Assembly (NCBI RefSeq): GCF_008831285.2
Contig: NC_045146.1
Location: 19,545,289 to 19,609,288 of the forward strand
Length of the DNA: 64,000 nt
Reading direction: 5' to 3'
Origin: Nymphaea colorata
Lineage: Eukaryota > Streptophyta > Magnoliopsida > Nymphaeales > Nymphaeaceae
Below, in pieces: positions 39,370-51,282 of this stretch. The notes under the pieces are model-generated. The model was not told the DNA's origin. It saw only the letters and a program-made list of their open reading frames with translations, and did no database searches. A program made the position numbers and the translations under genes. Position 1 is the first letter of the stretch, and each line of letters opens with the position of its first letter.

Positions 39370-39745
39370 TATGTCTGCGCTAACCACCGCAGATGAGTTG
39401 AGCTTTTCTCACCTTCAAACACGCCCTCGCCCTCAATGACGAGGGAGATCGTCGAACTTTTGTGAATTATTGGAACTGCCGACTCGGGAGTACTTTGTTG
39501 ACCATGTTCTCCAGTTTTAGTCGCCTCTCTGTGTAAAAATTGCAGAATCACTTTACTTGTTAAATTAGACATTTTATTGCAACAGTTTCCCAATCTGGTT
39601 TCAATAGAAGATCTGAAAAAATGATAGTCGGATGGCACTCCTTTTAGGATATGAATAATCAAATACATCTTCACCTGTAACAGGTTTAGCAGCGATGGCA
39701 AGCTGATGGAATACCATTCGATTAGCCTACTGTAAGATTCATCTT
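39370..39745 (-). mobile_element. Copia-type retrotransposon gag fossil
   Basis: Minus-strand translations resemble the gag polyprotein domain (UBN2 type) of plant Copia elements, including an ILKGVPSDYHFFRSSIETRL-like stretch. It is a short broken fragment. No LTRs, protease, integrase or reverse transcriptase are seen nearby. Confidence 0.5.
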
Positions 39746-39749
39746 TAAA

Positions 39750-40855
39750 TTTGTTCCCTTTGTTGAGGTCCTGAAACTGAGTTTTCAGTCACAAGGCAAG
39801 GAACGGAGAGTGGGCAGCGTAGGATTGCTTCAATGTATTAAACCCCGCAACCTGCAAGCTGCGGACAGATTCACTCGGACAAGAGATCAACCAGCTGCTT
39901 AGCAGCGGTTGATTGTGCTTTCTCCATCCAGCGGACGAGGGATTCTGTTGCTTTCAGAAATTTATCGTTTTGCTTTTTCTTTTTCTTTTTCTTTTGTTGA
40001 CGGAAGAGTTCTCATCTGGGGAGTTCTTATTTCTTCTGGAGAATCCTAATTGACCATGGGAAATTTAGATGCATTAAGAATACTCTTTCCTTATGGATAA
40101 TGAGCTTCACTTTGTTCCCCTTTTGGACCTCTTTGGTGAACAGAGGTTAGAAAAGGGAGGCCGTTTCCGAAGGCCAAAAACGACACCTCCCACCGATCAG
40201 ATTACATTTAGATCGATATATATCTGACTGCCATCTTCAAATCTTGATCTGATGAGCACTCAGCTTGCATTCCAATCTCATCCACATACCGAGTCAGATT
40301 TGATTTGATCATACCACATGTCAATCCGATTGAATTTTCTTTCACATGTAAGAAACAGAAAGGGATCCTACAGGACCCACTATGAACTAGATGTGGGTAG
40401 CTGCCATCTGGGCGAGATCGAGTTACATGCACAGTGCACACAACAAATATGTACCCTTCAAAAAAAAAAGGAACGAGGGTTGGAGCATTTTAGAAATTTT
40501 TTTTTATCTTTTTGCATACTTTTTAATCTTTCTGCTTTTTTTTATAATTTCATTTTGGATCAAAGATATTCTGGTCATTACACACCTCTGTGCATGTACA
40601 GGAGTGTACATTCATACAGAGATGTGCATGTAACCAACTTTGGATCTTGGCATGCAGCGGAAACAAGAGAACAGATTGGACCTCTTGGTGTCTGTAACTT
40701 GTTAATGTCTTTTTTTTCTCTCCATTACTGACACGAAACATAGCGTCAATAGTAGTCATTTACACATTTGTCAGTGGAAGTACCAGTGACAATCTATTCA
40801 CTAGCATTTGTTGTTGCATCAGTGGAAACTTCAATAAAGGTTCTACTTGACATTC
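39750..40855. other. Intergenic, no feature recognised
   Basis: No gene, RNA or clear repeat recognised. Short frames on both strands have no domain. Confidence 0.45.
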
Positions 40856-41535
40856 CAATTTCGTTCTTGCTCGGGATTTTGTATGGCTGTCTACTGTTCA
40901 CCTCAAGAGGTCAGACGCTCATCTCTTTGGGCTGAGCTGCACCGCATTATCGCAACCTTCCCATGCCTCCATATTATCGCCGGGTGCTTGCTCTTGCCAT
41001 CGGACGCCAACATTCCCATCAACCTTGGCCTTGCCATCACTGCTTCCAGAACTTTTGTGGATGATCATCCGCTCTGCCCCCTCCCATTGGTGGTAAGCGT
41101 TTCTTCTGGTCCAATAATCGGACTGCACCTTCCTTGATACTCTTGGATAGAGTCCTCATCACAACTGAATGCTTTCCCTTTCATCTCCGCATTCTTTTTC
41201 TGCGACCGAACCAAGGTGGGGGCACTCATGGGCTTCGGCCCTACCTCAAAAAAAAAAAAAAAGTACGTATCAATTTAAGAAATTTCCACTTGTTTTATAT
41301 AACAATTTTGAGAAACGATATTTTGGTCCTAATCAAAATTTAAAAACTTTAATTTAGCTCCCTTATAAAAAAATTTCTGGTGTTCTCTTCACCATGCATG
41401 GTCGAGAATAATTGTTTCTTACCGCAAGAGAGGTCCCGTTAAACGTACTTTTATCTTCCAGCAATGGTGGCTTTTCCAGGAATGTGCTTCACGCATCTTG
41501 TTGCTCCAGAACTTTCGACCGAAGGGCTGCTTTAA
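40856..41535 (+). mobile_element. LINE endonuclease-region fragment, split by a small element
   Basis: Plus-strand translation gives VYCSPQEVRRSSLWAELHRI with IATFPCLHIIAG, then FFWSNNRTAPSLILLDRVLI. These resemble the apurinic-type endonuclease domain of plant L1 LINEs. A further short stretch after 41400 (FIFQQWWLFQECASR) looks like the next part of the same ORF. Both ends are missing, and about 170 bp of an unrelated AT-rich element sits inside. It is dead. Confidence 0.65.
41216..41385 (-). mobile_element. Small AT-rich element nested in a LINE fragment
   Basis: Read on the minus strand it has TTTTTTTATAAGGGAG, then AAATTTTGATTAGGACC and TTATATAAAACAAG, ending in a T-run and GAGGTAGGGCCG. 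The same order of motifs appears in plus orientation at 56636-56825 and partly at 49300-49420. It interrupts the LINE reading frame, so it inserted after the LINE. Confidence 0.5.
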
Positions 41536-41701
41536 AAATCAATTAACTTGACGACCCTTGTTCTAACCAAGTGAGATTTCATAGTGCTGCCATTAGTGAT
41601 TAAAGGTATCTTCAGTAAAACTTGAATTACTAAACTGCTTTGAATATTGGAGGTCGATTTGATGTCCTAATTAGCCAATATGGACAACCACTAGCTATAG
41701 T

Positions 41702-41896
41702 GGCAGAGGTAAAGCTAGAAATTTTTTACTGCCAAAAGCCAAGCTATAGTTTTAAAATTTTAGTAGAAACCAAAATATAATTCAAATTTTTTATGTAAGT
41801 TAAACTAAAAAAAAAAAAATTAAAATTTATAAGTAAGGTTTTTTTTTTTTTAATTCTAAGGGGGGGAGGGCCGCTGCCGGCCTCCAGGCCTCTGCC
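41702..41896. mobile_element. Small inverted-repeat element
   Basis: GGCAGAGG at 41702-41709 and CCTCTGCC at 41889-41896 are perfect inverted repeats. The interior has the TAGAAATTTTTTACTGCC and AAATTTTTTATGTAAG motifs of the family also seen at 41216 and 56636. No coding capacity. Confidence 0.55.
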
Positions 41897-43784
41897 CTTG
41901 AAAAGTGGTATAATCCAAAGTATCGCCTGATCGGCTTGCAAACACATTGACCCACTCAAGCACCTTTCTAATGACCAAAGAGAAACTAGGATCCAATCCA
42001 ACTGTACTGCAATTATGAATTAAGTACAAACACATTAAGGAAATTGAACGATGACTTATCTTTTAAGACTCACTTAACCATCTAATTAGAATAGTTTGAT
42101 CCAACATAATAAACACGTAATGGGAATATAAAGCTCACACCTTTTTTTTCTAACATCCATCTACTTCGTACGTTCTTGATTAGATACTTAGGTGACTTTA
42201 CATTGTCAATGTTTTATATATATATAACCATCACTATTGCCCCTTCAACTATTTTTAGTAACGAACTTCTATTTTTTTAATCAAACAGCAACATCTGATA
42301 TCGAGCATAAAATTATTAGTGGAAAAGCTAAGCATAATGCTACAAAAAAGTAGGCCTTTGACTCATCTAAATTTTAAAAAATTAATTTGCAGTGGAAATG
42401 CACATTATTAGGGGTGGAACCAGAAATTTTTTTTCTATAAAATACTAAATGTGTGATTAACAAATTTTCAATTGAATAGAAATCGGTTGTCATAAACCTT
42501 AGATAACTAAATTAAAATTTCAGGGTTCCGTGGGGACCCATGGAAACCTCATATGAAGCCGTATCTGTCAGTTCAGTCCATGTTGGCTGATGGACTGCCT
42601 AAGGGTCACGGTGGCCCCATTGCATCAAACACGGCCAAATTTTGAAAACACGGGCAGGAAGAGGCCGAGCGTCTTCCTTAACATCACCACAGAAGCTGCT
42701 GAAATGCTATTACGTTCATCTGACGCAGTCCTTTCTCCGAAGTTCCCGTCACTAATTCGTCCATTGAGCGCAGTAACCCAAGGCAGGCACCTTATTGGCG
42801 CGTCACAATGGCGTCAAGCCGCCGGCTTCCGGCAGCACTACGACGGTAACACCAACAGAAAACATCAACTTTTCCATTTTGACTGCCGATGTGTGTAGAC
42901 CGCAAGAGCTGCCGGAATTGATCATCGTTGAAATTATCCCAACAGCCTCATTGTCATTGAATATTTCACAAGATGCCACTGCATACATCCCTTTCCCGGC
43001 CATCGTGGAACTAGTGAAGAATGGTCGGTCTGGAACAAATTGGATCCGAACGACCATCTCCACCAATTAGGGATGGACATTGAGCTAATGAATAATATTA
43101 CACGTTGAATCCTCTTATATCCAGTTCCATGCAGGAAATGCCAGCAATATATCCGGTCCAAATCTGAAGAAGATGGAGTTGATTATGGAGTGAACGGATC
43201 ATATAGTCTTTGAGGGCTGTAGTGTAATTGGTTCGGCTGGCGGGTTGGTGAAAGTCGTTCGTTAATGTGGATGTATAGCACTCTGATTGATTGACGGGAG
43301 TCCCACTTCCCACTTAGGTCTCAAAGTAGCGCTAGACTCTGAGGTGGAGAGAAGGGGTGAGGGCTTCGGCCTCTTCAAAGTATCTTCAATTCAGAATGTA
43401 ATTAGTTGAGTTTGAAACAAAAAGAGTAAGAATGGGTCAAACCCAAAACCCTAGCCCCAAGGTCCAAATTTGACTACATGAAGGTTCTGGATTTTTTCGC
43501 TTATGGTCAGACGCCACTTTATCTTTGGACACTTGCATATTATTCTGAATTGGTATTAACACCTGATTAGGTCATATGTCTGGATCTGACCTCATGCTGA
43601 CCCTATATATATATATATATATATGCCAATGAAACAGACATATACATGTGTGTGTGATGTAGGATGTTAGTCAACAAAGTCAAATATAAGCCAGTTTGCA
43701 CAGGGCCCACACACAAAATTGATCTTTTGCCAGCGCTCAATTATTAGATTTTACATATATGTGTCTCCAGCAATGTCAGTGGGT

Positions 43785-44075
43785 AGGGATGGTAATAGAT
43801 CCAATTTGGTTTGGATATCCAGTTAAACTACTCCCCCAAAATCAGATATGAAAAAAAATTAATATCCAATGAAGAACTCGAATCAGACTTGGATTTAAGA
43901 AATCACATCTGATTGGATTCGGATTTAAATGTACATAAATATTTGAACTGATTCTGAATCGGATTTAGTTTTAAATAAATATTTTGTATCCAATACTCGT
44001 ACATTTTGAAATTTAGCTGGATCGGCTTAAAATCATGTCTTCACATGTAAAATGAGGTCATCAGATGTGCTCATT
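43785..44075. mobile_element. GGGATGTCAAT-family miniature element, copy 1
   Basis: Starts with TAGGGATGGTAATAGATCC and is filled with GGATTTGG, GGATATCC and AATCGGATTTAG words. Relatives lie at 52020-52318, 53167-53960 and 59577-59990. It is absent at the matching place in unit B. Confidence 0.5.
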
Positions 44076-45838
44076 TAAACTCTTCAAATTAGAAGTGTGG
44101 ATGGATTGGACCCTGCTACAAGTAGGTGGATCCATATTCAGATCTGATGAAGAGGTTTCTACTTTAATTCATTAGGGGGCATTTGATTGCCCCCAATGTA
44201 TAATCCTCAGGATTTGAGAATCGTAGATTTAAAATCATACCCTCTCCTCACTTTTCCGACCTTTTCTCAATGCAAAAAGGAAAAATTTGAATTTCAAGTA
44301 TGAATGTTAGGCTTGACCCGAGATCCTTAGCTCTTGATGACCCATGGATTTTTGTGGTTTGTTTACCATATCCGCAAAATCATGCCACACTAAACCTATA
44401 TTAAAAACATGAATTTCAAATCTCAAGTAATCAAAAGGATAATGATCTATACTCTTTAAAGGTATTATTGTATTTTCACAAAAAAAAAAATCATTTTCTG
44501 ATTTTGTCCCTATTTGGTGGTTCCTTAAGCAATTAGGGCTTATAAGACCTCATTCAAGTTCTTACAACTAGAAGCATCAATCTGTCAGTTCAAACCAAAA
44601 CTAAGTGGTCCAGACCCAGGTCTGCTGAATAAATCATGGAAGTGAACCGATCTGCATCATATGGCATGAAATCCAATCCATGACTGCTAACGGCACTTAA
44701 GAGACCGATCGGCTAATTGGCGACACAAGATTCAAATATTTTCAGACGCTTGCTTCTTCCAAACAGTAGTCAAACTTTTCATCACCTCACATTTCATCTG
44801 GATCTTTGTCCAACAAGAAGGAAATTCCATGGAACGAGTTGGCGCACCCAGAAAACATTACTAACCCTGGCAATTTCATCATCAAGACGTCATCGGAAAG
44901 CTACCGGAATTTCTTTCCTGCCGCCGCCAAATAACTTTTTTTACCGGACGATTAGTTCTCCGTTTGCACAAGTTTAAGATCACAAGTCTGTGGAAAGCGG
45001 GGACAGTTTTTCCAGTGCTTTTCGTCTTCATATATTATTGTCAACATTTAAGAAACATGGACTTTTCCTTTAATAGCAGCACACAGTAGAAAAGGAATCT
45101 CTGCATCGTAATGACACAGTTCCTGTGAATTGCTGGTCAGCATCCATGGGGTGGAAGGCAGGAAATTTTTGTGTACGAGAAACCAAATATATAGGTAACA
45201 AATTTTCAATGGCCTTGGAATAGCGGCCCGAGGCTCGTGAGACTAATATATATAATTAAACAGAAATTTTCTCAAATCCAACCATTAAAAACAATGTTTT
45301 AGATTGGGTTCCCTGAACATACCCCCCATGCAGCCCACACTTACCTCTGCCCACGACTGATACCAATATTGGCAAGATTGTATAAAACACAGGGCATGAC
45401 GCAATTGAGCAGCAAAGGGGTTCATATCAACGGGTTTAAGGCGTGAATCTTGTAGTTGTAGTCACATTCCAATGTTTCATTTTTACTTTCTTTTTTTTTT
45501 TTTTTTGGATTGTAAATGATGGCACACGTGACACTCAAATAAAAAATTATACCATAGGTTTTAATGAGCCCTTAGATAAGCCAAAATTTTGAAGCTATAA
45601 AATAGTTTTATGGGTTTTTATGATTTCTCCTAAATAAATACTTAAAAAATTTATACGAACAAAAAATATGAAAAAAATATCAAATTTTGATCTATGAAAA
45701 AGACGCAAATGAAGAAATTTCTAGTGCAGGAAGACTTCAGCTGATATCCTCTTCCCAACAACTAACAGGCATTTTGACGTCTTCCGAGATTCTTAAATCT
45801 CGACATCATGTCACGTCACCTCATATCGCGCGAGAACT

Positions 45839-45844
45839 TTGACT
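45839..45844 (+). promoter_or_regulatory. W-box-like site upstream of VQ gene 1
   Basis: TTGACT, 65 bp or so before the TATA box. The identical hexamer lies at the matching place before VQ gene 2. WRKY factors bind TTGAC cores. Confidence 0.4.
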
Positions 45845-45908
45845 TGATAATTAGTTCTTCTCCAGATTCATGTGGTCAGTTTCTGGTCAAATAGAGTTTC
45901 TGTTCTCC

Positions 45909-45915
45909 TATAAAA
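45909..45915 (+). promoter_or_regulatory. TATA box of VQ gene 1
   Basis: TATAAAA within CTCCTATAAAAGGCGGCC, 170 bp before the ATG. The same block lies at the same relative place before VQ gene 2. Confidence 0.8.
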
Positions 45916-46078
45916 GGCGGCCTGTGGAACTCGACAGCCACATCATACAACTTCCAACGAAGCAACGAAGTTCTCTCTTTAGAGAGTCCTCTCCCTTACT
46001 ACCACCATTAAATTTTCAGCGCCGGAGCTCAGGAAGTTCTTCAGAGTTCGTTGCTGCTCTCTCTATATCTCTCCGAAT

Positions 46079-46360
46079 ATGTCGTCTGAAGGGTCCGAAA
46101 GGCAGCCTACTCAGATAAAGTTCATCCTCACCAGGTATGTGCAAACTGAGGAGCATAACTTCAAGGCAACCGTTCAGAATCTCACCGGCAAGGACGCGAA
46201 GGTCTGCGGCAGTTCATGGGAGAATGCGGAGGCGAGCGGGAAAGCGGCCCGGCGGGAGGTTCCGGCGAGGACAGGTGGAGATAATGGCGGCCTTAAATCG
46301 GAAAACTTCTCGTTGGAAGATTTCCGGTGGCTAATGGAGCTGCCACCATTGGATGGATAG
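46079..46360 (+). CDS. VQ-motif protein 1 (VQ1/VQ10-like)
   Basis: A single-exon gene of 93 residues. The diagnostic VQ motif FKATVQNLTG covers residues 28-37, matching FxxxVQxLTG. It is preceded by IKFILTRYVQT and followed by KDAKVCGS. VQ proteins are small plant cofactors that bind WRKY transcription factors through this motif and tune defence and stress responses, mostly in the nucleus. The C-terminal block SLEDFRWLMELPPLDG is shared with the two neighbours. The ATG at 46079 is favoured because the same start is kept in the duplicate and a TATA box lies 170 bp upstream. An AATAAA lies at 46487-46492. By my count 11 of 93 residues differ from the copy at 51001. Confidence 0.9.
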   Translation: MSSEGSERQPTQIKFILTRYVQTEEHNFKATVQNLTGKDAKVCGSSWENAEASGKAARREVPARTGGDNGGLKSENFSLEDFRWLMELPPLDG

Positions 46361-47279
46361 CAGCTCTCTTTCGTCACTCTCGATCGTCTTTTCTTCGTCA
46401 TTGATCTGGCCTACACGGGCTTACAGAATATTCTTGTACAATAATCTGCCAATTCTTCTGCTGCCAATGTAGTTACATAGCATGGTAATAAAAACGATAT
46501 ATTTTTTTCCTTCTGGTCTTGAAATATATGATTTCATTTTGGGCTTTTTCTAAGGCAATCGAGTGTTCTGCAAACTCTAAAATGAACCAGGCATTTGGTA
46601 ATGTTCCATGTATAATCCATGGTATCGCCTGATTCACCTGCAGCTACATTGACCAACTCAATAGAAAGCACCTTTCTAATGACCAATGGGAATAGAAGGG
46701 GCGGAGTCACACTAACGCATGTGTGGACAATTATTCATACATTCTAACAAAAATCCCAGATTTACATATTGGTTTATCTTAAAATTTCACACATTTATAT
46801 AGAAAAAAAAACAAAACCCTCGAATATATGGTGAATGCCACTCAAAGGTAGGATATAGTCACTACGGATATAACTTCTCTTAGGTGACTTATTATGAATA
46901 AGTGGTCCCTAAGAACTTTACACTAGATAGCTTTTTACTATATATATATATATCATTATTTCCCTCTGAGCTATATTTAACAATACACTTTTATTTTTTA
47001 GTCATCCTGCAATGCTTGACATGAAGCATAAAATTATTGCGTAGAAAAAGGTAAGAGTAATGTTGCAAAAAAAAGAGGCCTTTGACCCATCGGAAGTTTT
47101 AAAAACTGATTTGTAACGAGAATGTACAGAATTTCATATATCAAGGTGTATCGATTGATTTGGCCTTACATTAAAAAAAAAAAAAAGCTCGATCGATCGG
47201 TTCTTCTACCACTCCTAGATGAATCTCTATGCCTTTCACCTTATGGTTCACAGAATTTGCTTTGTGGCTTGTTATTAAG

Positions 47280-47545
47280 CCTGACTAGGGTCCGATAAGG
47301 AGTTGAACTTGGGTCGGCCCGACACCTAAAACCCGGGTTCGGACTCATAAAATTCAACACCTAAAACCCGGGTTCGGATTCATAAAATTCGAACTTGACC
47401 CGAGCCCAATTATAATTATATATAAAAATTAATAAAAATATATATTAAAAATATTATCGGGCCCACCCTAGCCGGCTCGCTGCCCTTTTTCTAGGCTCGA
47501 TCTTGAGTCGGACCGAGTATCGGGTATCCGCCGGCAGTCCAACCC
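47280..47545. mobile_element. GGCCCG-type foldback element with internal duplication
   Basis: GC-rich arms (GGGTCGGCCCGACACC on the left; GTCGGACCGAGTATCGGG on the right) flank an AT-only core near 47415-47455. Within the left arm a unit of about 37 bp with ACACCTAAAACCCGGGTTCG is duplicated in tandem. Non-coding, MITE-like. Confidence 0.5.
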
Positions 47546-48306
47546 GGTGCCCAAGCTTACTTATTATAATTGAGCTGACATGACAGTAATTACTTTAATA
47601 TTTAAACACAGTTGATTAAAAAGGTGAGCTAATTTGCCGTTCAATGCAACCGGCGAAATTTTAAGAAGATAGGTTAGAAGAGGCTGAGCGTAATAAGCGC
47701 AGTGACGCTGAGCCTCTTCCTTAACGTCACCACATAAGCTGCTGAAATATTATTGTCTTCTGGACGCAGTTGTTGGTCCGAAGTTTCCGTCACTAGTTCC
47801 TCCATTGGACGCAGTGACGCAAGTGAGACATGAGGTTCCCTTTTATCGGCATGTCACAAGGGCGTCAAGTTGAGGCCGCTGCTGCCCGGCACCGCCGGCC
47901 TCCGGCGGCACTGCTGACGGTCAAACCAGCAGACAACATATACTTTCCATATTTTGACTGCCAATGCCTGTTGACCACAAGTCGTGCCTTAATTGGTCCT
48001 CAGTGAATTTATACCAATAGCCTCATTCTTAGTGAATATTTCACAAGATGCCACTGGCAACTGCCCCTTCCCGGACCTTTGAAAACGAGTCAAGTGTGGT
48101 CGGTCTGGAATGAGAACCGGGTCCATATTGGATCCGAACATCCATCTCTACCAACTAGCGATGGACGTCAAGCTAGTGAACAATATTATACGTTGGATCC
48201 GCTTGTATATAGTTCAGTGTAGGAATACCAATGTCGTATCCGGTCCGAATCTAAAGAAGATGGAGTTTATTATGAATCTGAAACTACATGCTCTCCAGTA
48301 CCGAAT

Positions 48307-48339
<33 letters not shown>

Positions 48340-48344
48340 TTAAA

Positions 48345-48605
48345 GCCATCCCTTATGCAAGCGTGAGCTAAGCCAGCTGGAGCTCGACTTTATCCACTCA
48401 TAAAATTCGAACTCATACTCGTTAGAACAAGCTCAAGTTTGAGCTGATGATACAACGTCGAGCTCAAACTCAACATATTTGACTCGTTTTTGTTAAACAT
48501 GTCTTGTCTACTCATTTAACTATTCTCTCATTACAATTCAAATATTCATGATGTAGTCGAGCCAAGTTGAGGCCTTATAACTCAAACTCGACTCGTTTAA
48601 CATTT
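48345..48605. mobile_element. GCTCGAG-rich miniature element, copy 3
   Basis: Holds GCTGGAGCTCGAC, GAGCTCAAACTC and CAAACTCGACTCG words around an AT-rich middle, as in the copies at 5770 and 28987. It is absent from the matching place in duplication unit A. Confidence 0.45.
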
Positions 48606-49271
48606 CAAATTTGCCCCAAGGTCCGAATTTTACTACATGAAGGTTCCAGATTTTTCGCCTATAGTCAGATCATAATTTAGCTTTGGAAGCAAAAATCAAA
48701 AGTGTGGATGGATTGAACCCCTAATACAAGTAGGTGGATCCATATTCAGATCTGATAAAGAGGTTTCTTGTTCGACGAGGCGTTTGATTGCCTCTGATGT
48801 ACAATCCTCAAGATTTAAGAATCGTGGATTTAATATCAGACCTCCCCCTTCCACTTCACCGACTTTTTCTCAATGCAAAGAGGCCAAATAAGGACTTCAA
48901 GTATGAATGTCATGTTTGACCCAAGATCTTTACTTTGATGAACCATGGATTGATTGTGGTTCATTTACCACACCAAAACTATGCTACATTCAATCTATAT
49001 TAGAAATATGAATGAATCTCAAATCTGAAGTAATCAAATCCTCCATTAGGATAGCTCTATACGCTTTAAAGGTATTATTGTCTTTTCATAGAGAAACTTT
49101 TGTCATTTTCGGACATTGTACCTACTTGTGGCTCCTTTTGGACTGAAATGAATTACCCAAGCATTTAGGGCTTGTAGGAGCTCATTCAAGTTTTTACAAG
49201 CACAAGCATCAACCGGTCGGTTCAAACCAAAATTAGGTAGGACCCACATGGGCTCGGGCTCCATTTCTCTT

Positions 49272-49308
<37 letters not shown>

Positions 49309-49974
49309 TACATGTAAATTTTTAAATATTTTACTTGTTTTATATAAAAAAAATAAAAAATTAATGTTTTGGCTCTAGTCAAAATTTAAAAACTTTAATT
49401 CGTGAAAACATTTTGGCTCCATTGCCCAAGTTTACTGAGTGAAGCAACTAGACCGACCATGATCATATATCATACGATGACTGCTAACTTCATTATCTCT
49501 TATTTTAAGCGGACCTTGCTCCCACATGAAAGGAATTGTATGGACCAAGTTGGAGAAGCAGCAACCCTGGCAGTTTCATCATCAAGACGTCATCGAAAAG
49601 CTACCAGAACCTCTTTCCTGCCGCCTCACAATAATTTTTATCTGACGATTAGTTCTCCAGGTGCATACGTCCAAGATCACGAGTCTGTTGCAAGTGGGGA
49701 CAGTTTGTCCTCAGTTTTCCAGTGATTTTCGTCCTCATATATAATTATCAGCATTCAGGGCCCATGTATTTCGTCTGTAATGATCGACTTTTCCTTTAAA
49801 TGCAGCCCAAATGTAATCACACGGTTCCTGTGAATTGCTGGGGTCAGCAAACCCATAAGATATGACATTAATATTGGTAATATTTTATAAATCATATATA
49901 TATAGCAGGACATAGGGTAATTAGACGGCAAGACCGTTCCCATTAAAATGTTTGAGGTTTCAATCATAGCAACG

Positions 49975-50295
49975 GGCGGGGTACCCATCACCCGGCCCGG
50001 TCGGGTCTGGGTTCGGGCCGAGAAAACGGCCCGGCGGGCTGGGCCGGGGCCTGATGTGTGGCCCGGCCCAACCCAGCCTTGTCCGTTTATAAATTAAAAA
50101 AAAATTAATTTTTTAAAATTTAATAATATGTATTTTATTAGTAAAAATATATTATATATTATTAAAAAATATTTTATAATTAAAAAATATTTTTTATTAC
50201 CAAATGGGTGGGTCCGGCCCGGTCCGCAGGCCGGGACCCGGGCTTTCGGGCTTGGGCCGGGTTTCGGGCCCCACGGGCCGACCCGGTTGAGCTAT
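49975..50295. mobile_element. GGCCCGG foldback element
   Basis: Two strongly GC-rich arms, the left full of GGCCCGGC and GGGCCGG and the right of GGTCCGGCCCGG and GGGCCGGG, enclose about 120 bp of almost pure A and T. The arms can pair with each other over much of their length. This contrast is the sharpest composition break in the window. It is non-coding and absent from duplication unit A. Confidence 0.65.
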
Positions 50296-50766
50296 AAATG
50301 ATAATAAAGATGACACTCTAATTGAAAAGTGTATTGTAAAGTAAGCCAAAATTTTTTAGAAACATAAAATGGTTTCATAGCTTTTTACACTAAACTCAGT
50401 TAAAACTTTGATGTATGAAAAACTGTAAACGAACAAATTTTTAGTCCAACAACATTTCAACTAATATCCTTTTGCCAAGCAAGTAAAGTTGAGTTTGATG
50501 GCATTCGATCTAAGCATTAAAAGGTGTGTTTCGCTGTATTGTAAGATATTATTCAGTTTAAACAAACTAAAGATCTCAATATAATTAAGGGTAGAGCTAA
50601 GGGGGAGGTCCGCGAACGTTTAACCTTAAAATCTATATATTTGAGGTCCTAAGGATCTCACATAACCATAGATCCAAGATTTGCGATGAAACCAACACGA
50701 CCAAAAAGATCTTCAGCTATGTTTGGATCACATTTTGCTGATGTCATGTCATATCGTGCAAAAACT

Positions 50767-50772
50767 TTGACT
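50767..50772 (+). promoter_or_regulatory. W-box-like site upstream of VQ gene 2
   Basis: TTGACT about 65 bp before the TATA box, at the place matching 45839 in unit A. Confidence 0.4.
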
Positions 50773-50836
50773 GGACGAGTAATTCTTCTCTAAATCTAAG
50801 TGGTCAGTTTCATGTCAAACGCCGTTTCTGTTCTCC

Positions 50837-50843
50837 TATAAAA
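50837..50843 (+). promoter_or_regulatory. TATA box of VQ gene 2
   Basis: TATAAAA in the block CTCCTATAAAAGGCGGCC, 164 bp before the ATG, matching the promoter of VQ gene 1. Confidence 0.8.
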
Positions 50844-51000
50844 GGCGGCCCTTGTAACTCAACAGCCACATCATACAACAATTCCAACGAAGGAACGAAG
50901 TTCTCTCTCTTTAGCGAGCCCTCTCCCTCACTATCACCATCTAATTTTCAGCATCGGTGCTCTGCAAGTTCTGCAGAGTTGGTAGCTAATCTCTCTCAAT

Positions 51001-51282
51001 ATGTCTTCCAAAGGGTCCGAAAGGGAGCCTCTTCTGATAAAGTTCATTCTCACCAAGTATGTGCAAACCGAGGAGCGTAATTTCAAGGCAACCGTTCAGA
51101 ATCTCACCGGAAAGGACGCGAAGGTCTGCGGCAGTTCGTGGGAGAATGCGGAGGCGAGCTGGAAAGCGGCCAGGCGGGAGGTTCCGGCGAGGGCAGGTGG
51201 AGATAATGCCGGCCTGAAATCGGAGAACTTGTCGTTAGACGATTTCAGGTGGCTCATGGAGTTGCCACCATTAGATGGATAG
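51001..51282 (+). CDS. VQ-motif protein 2 (tandem duplicate)
   Basis: A single-exon gene of 93 residues, the same length as VQ gene 1. The VQ motif FKATVQNLTG at residues 28-37 is unchanged, as are KDAKVCGSSWENAEAS and the C-terminal DFRWLMELPPLDG. Of the 11 differences from copy 1 that I count, four fall at residues 4-12 and none in the VQ motif or its immediate right flank. This suggests the motif is still under constraint. A possible poly-A signal AATAAA lies at 51422-51427. Function as for copy 1: probable WRKY-interacting regulator. Confidence 0.9.
   Translation: MSSKGSEREPLLIKFILTKYVQTEERNFKATVQNLTGKDAKVCGSSWENAEASWKAARREVPARAGGDNAGLKSENLSLDDFRWLMELPPLDG

Larger units (their letters stand above)
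41890..46595 (+). repeat. Segmental duplication unit A (carries VQ gene 1)
   Basis: The start, near TATAATCCAAAGTATCGCC, matches the start of unit B near 46615. Further collinear matches pair 42660-42760 with 47700-47790, 43070-43190 with 48160-48280, 44090-44160 with 48700-48770, 44840-44960 with 49530-49640, and the VQ genes at 46079 and 51001. Unit A holds an extra segment (about 43520-44085) that unit B lacks. Short open frames at 42590-43070 in this unit are not supported as genes. Confidence 0.85.

Noticed and set aside
42590-43070. Overlapping frames in duplication unit A
   Set aside because: The matching part of unit B does not keep the frames, so there is no sign of coding constraint.
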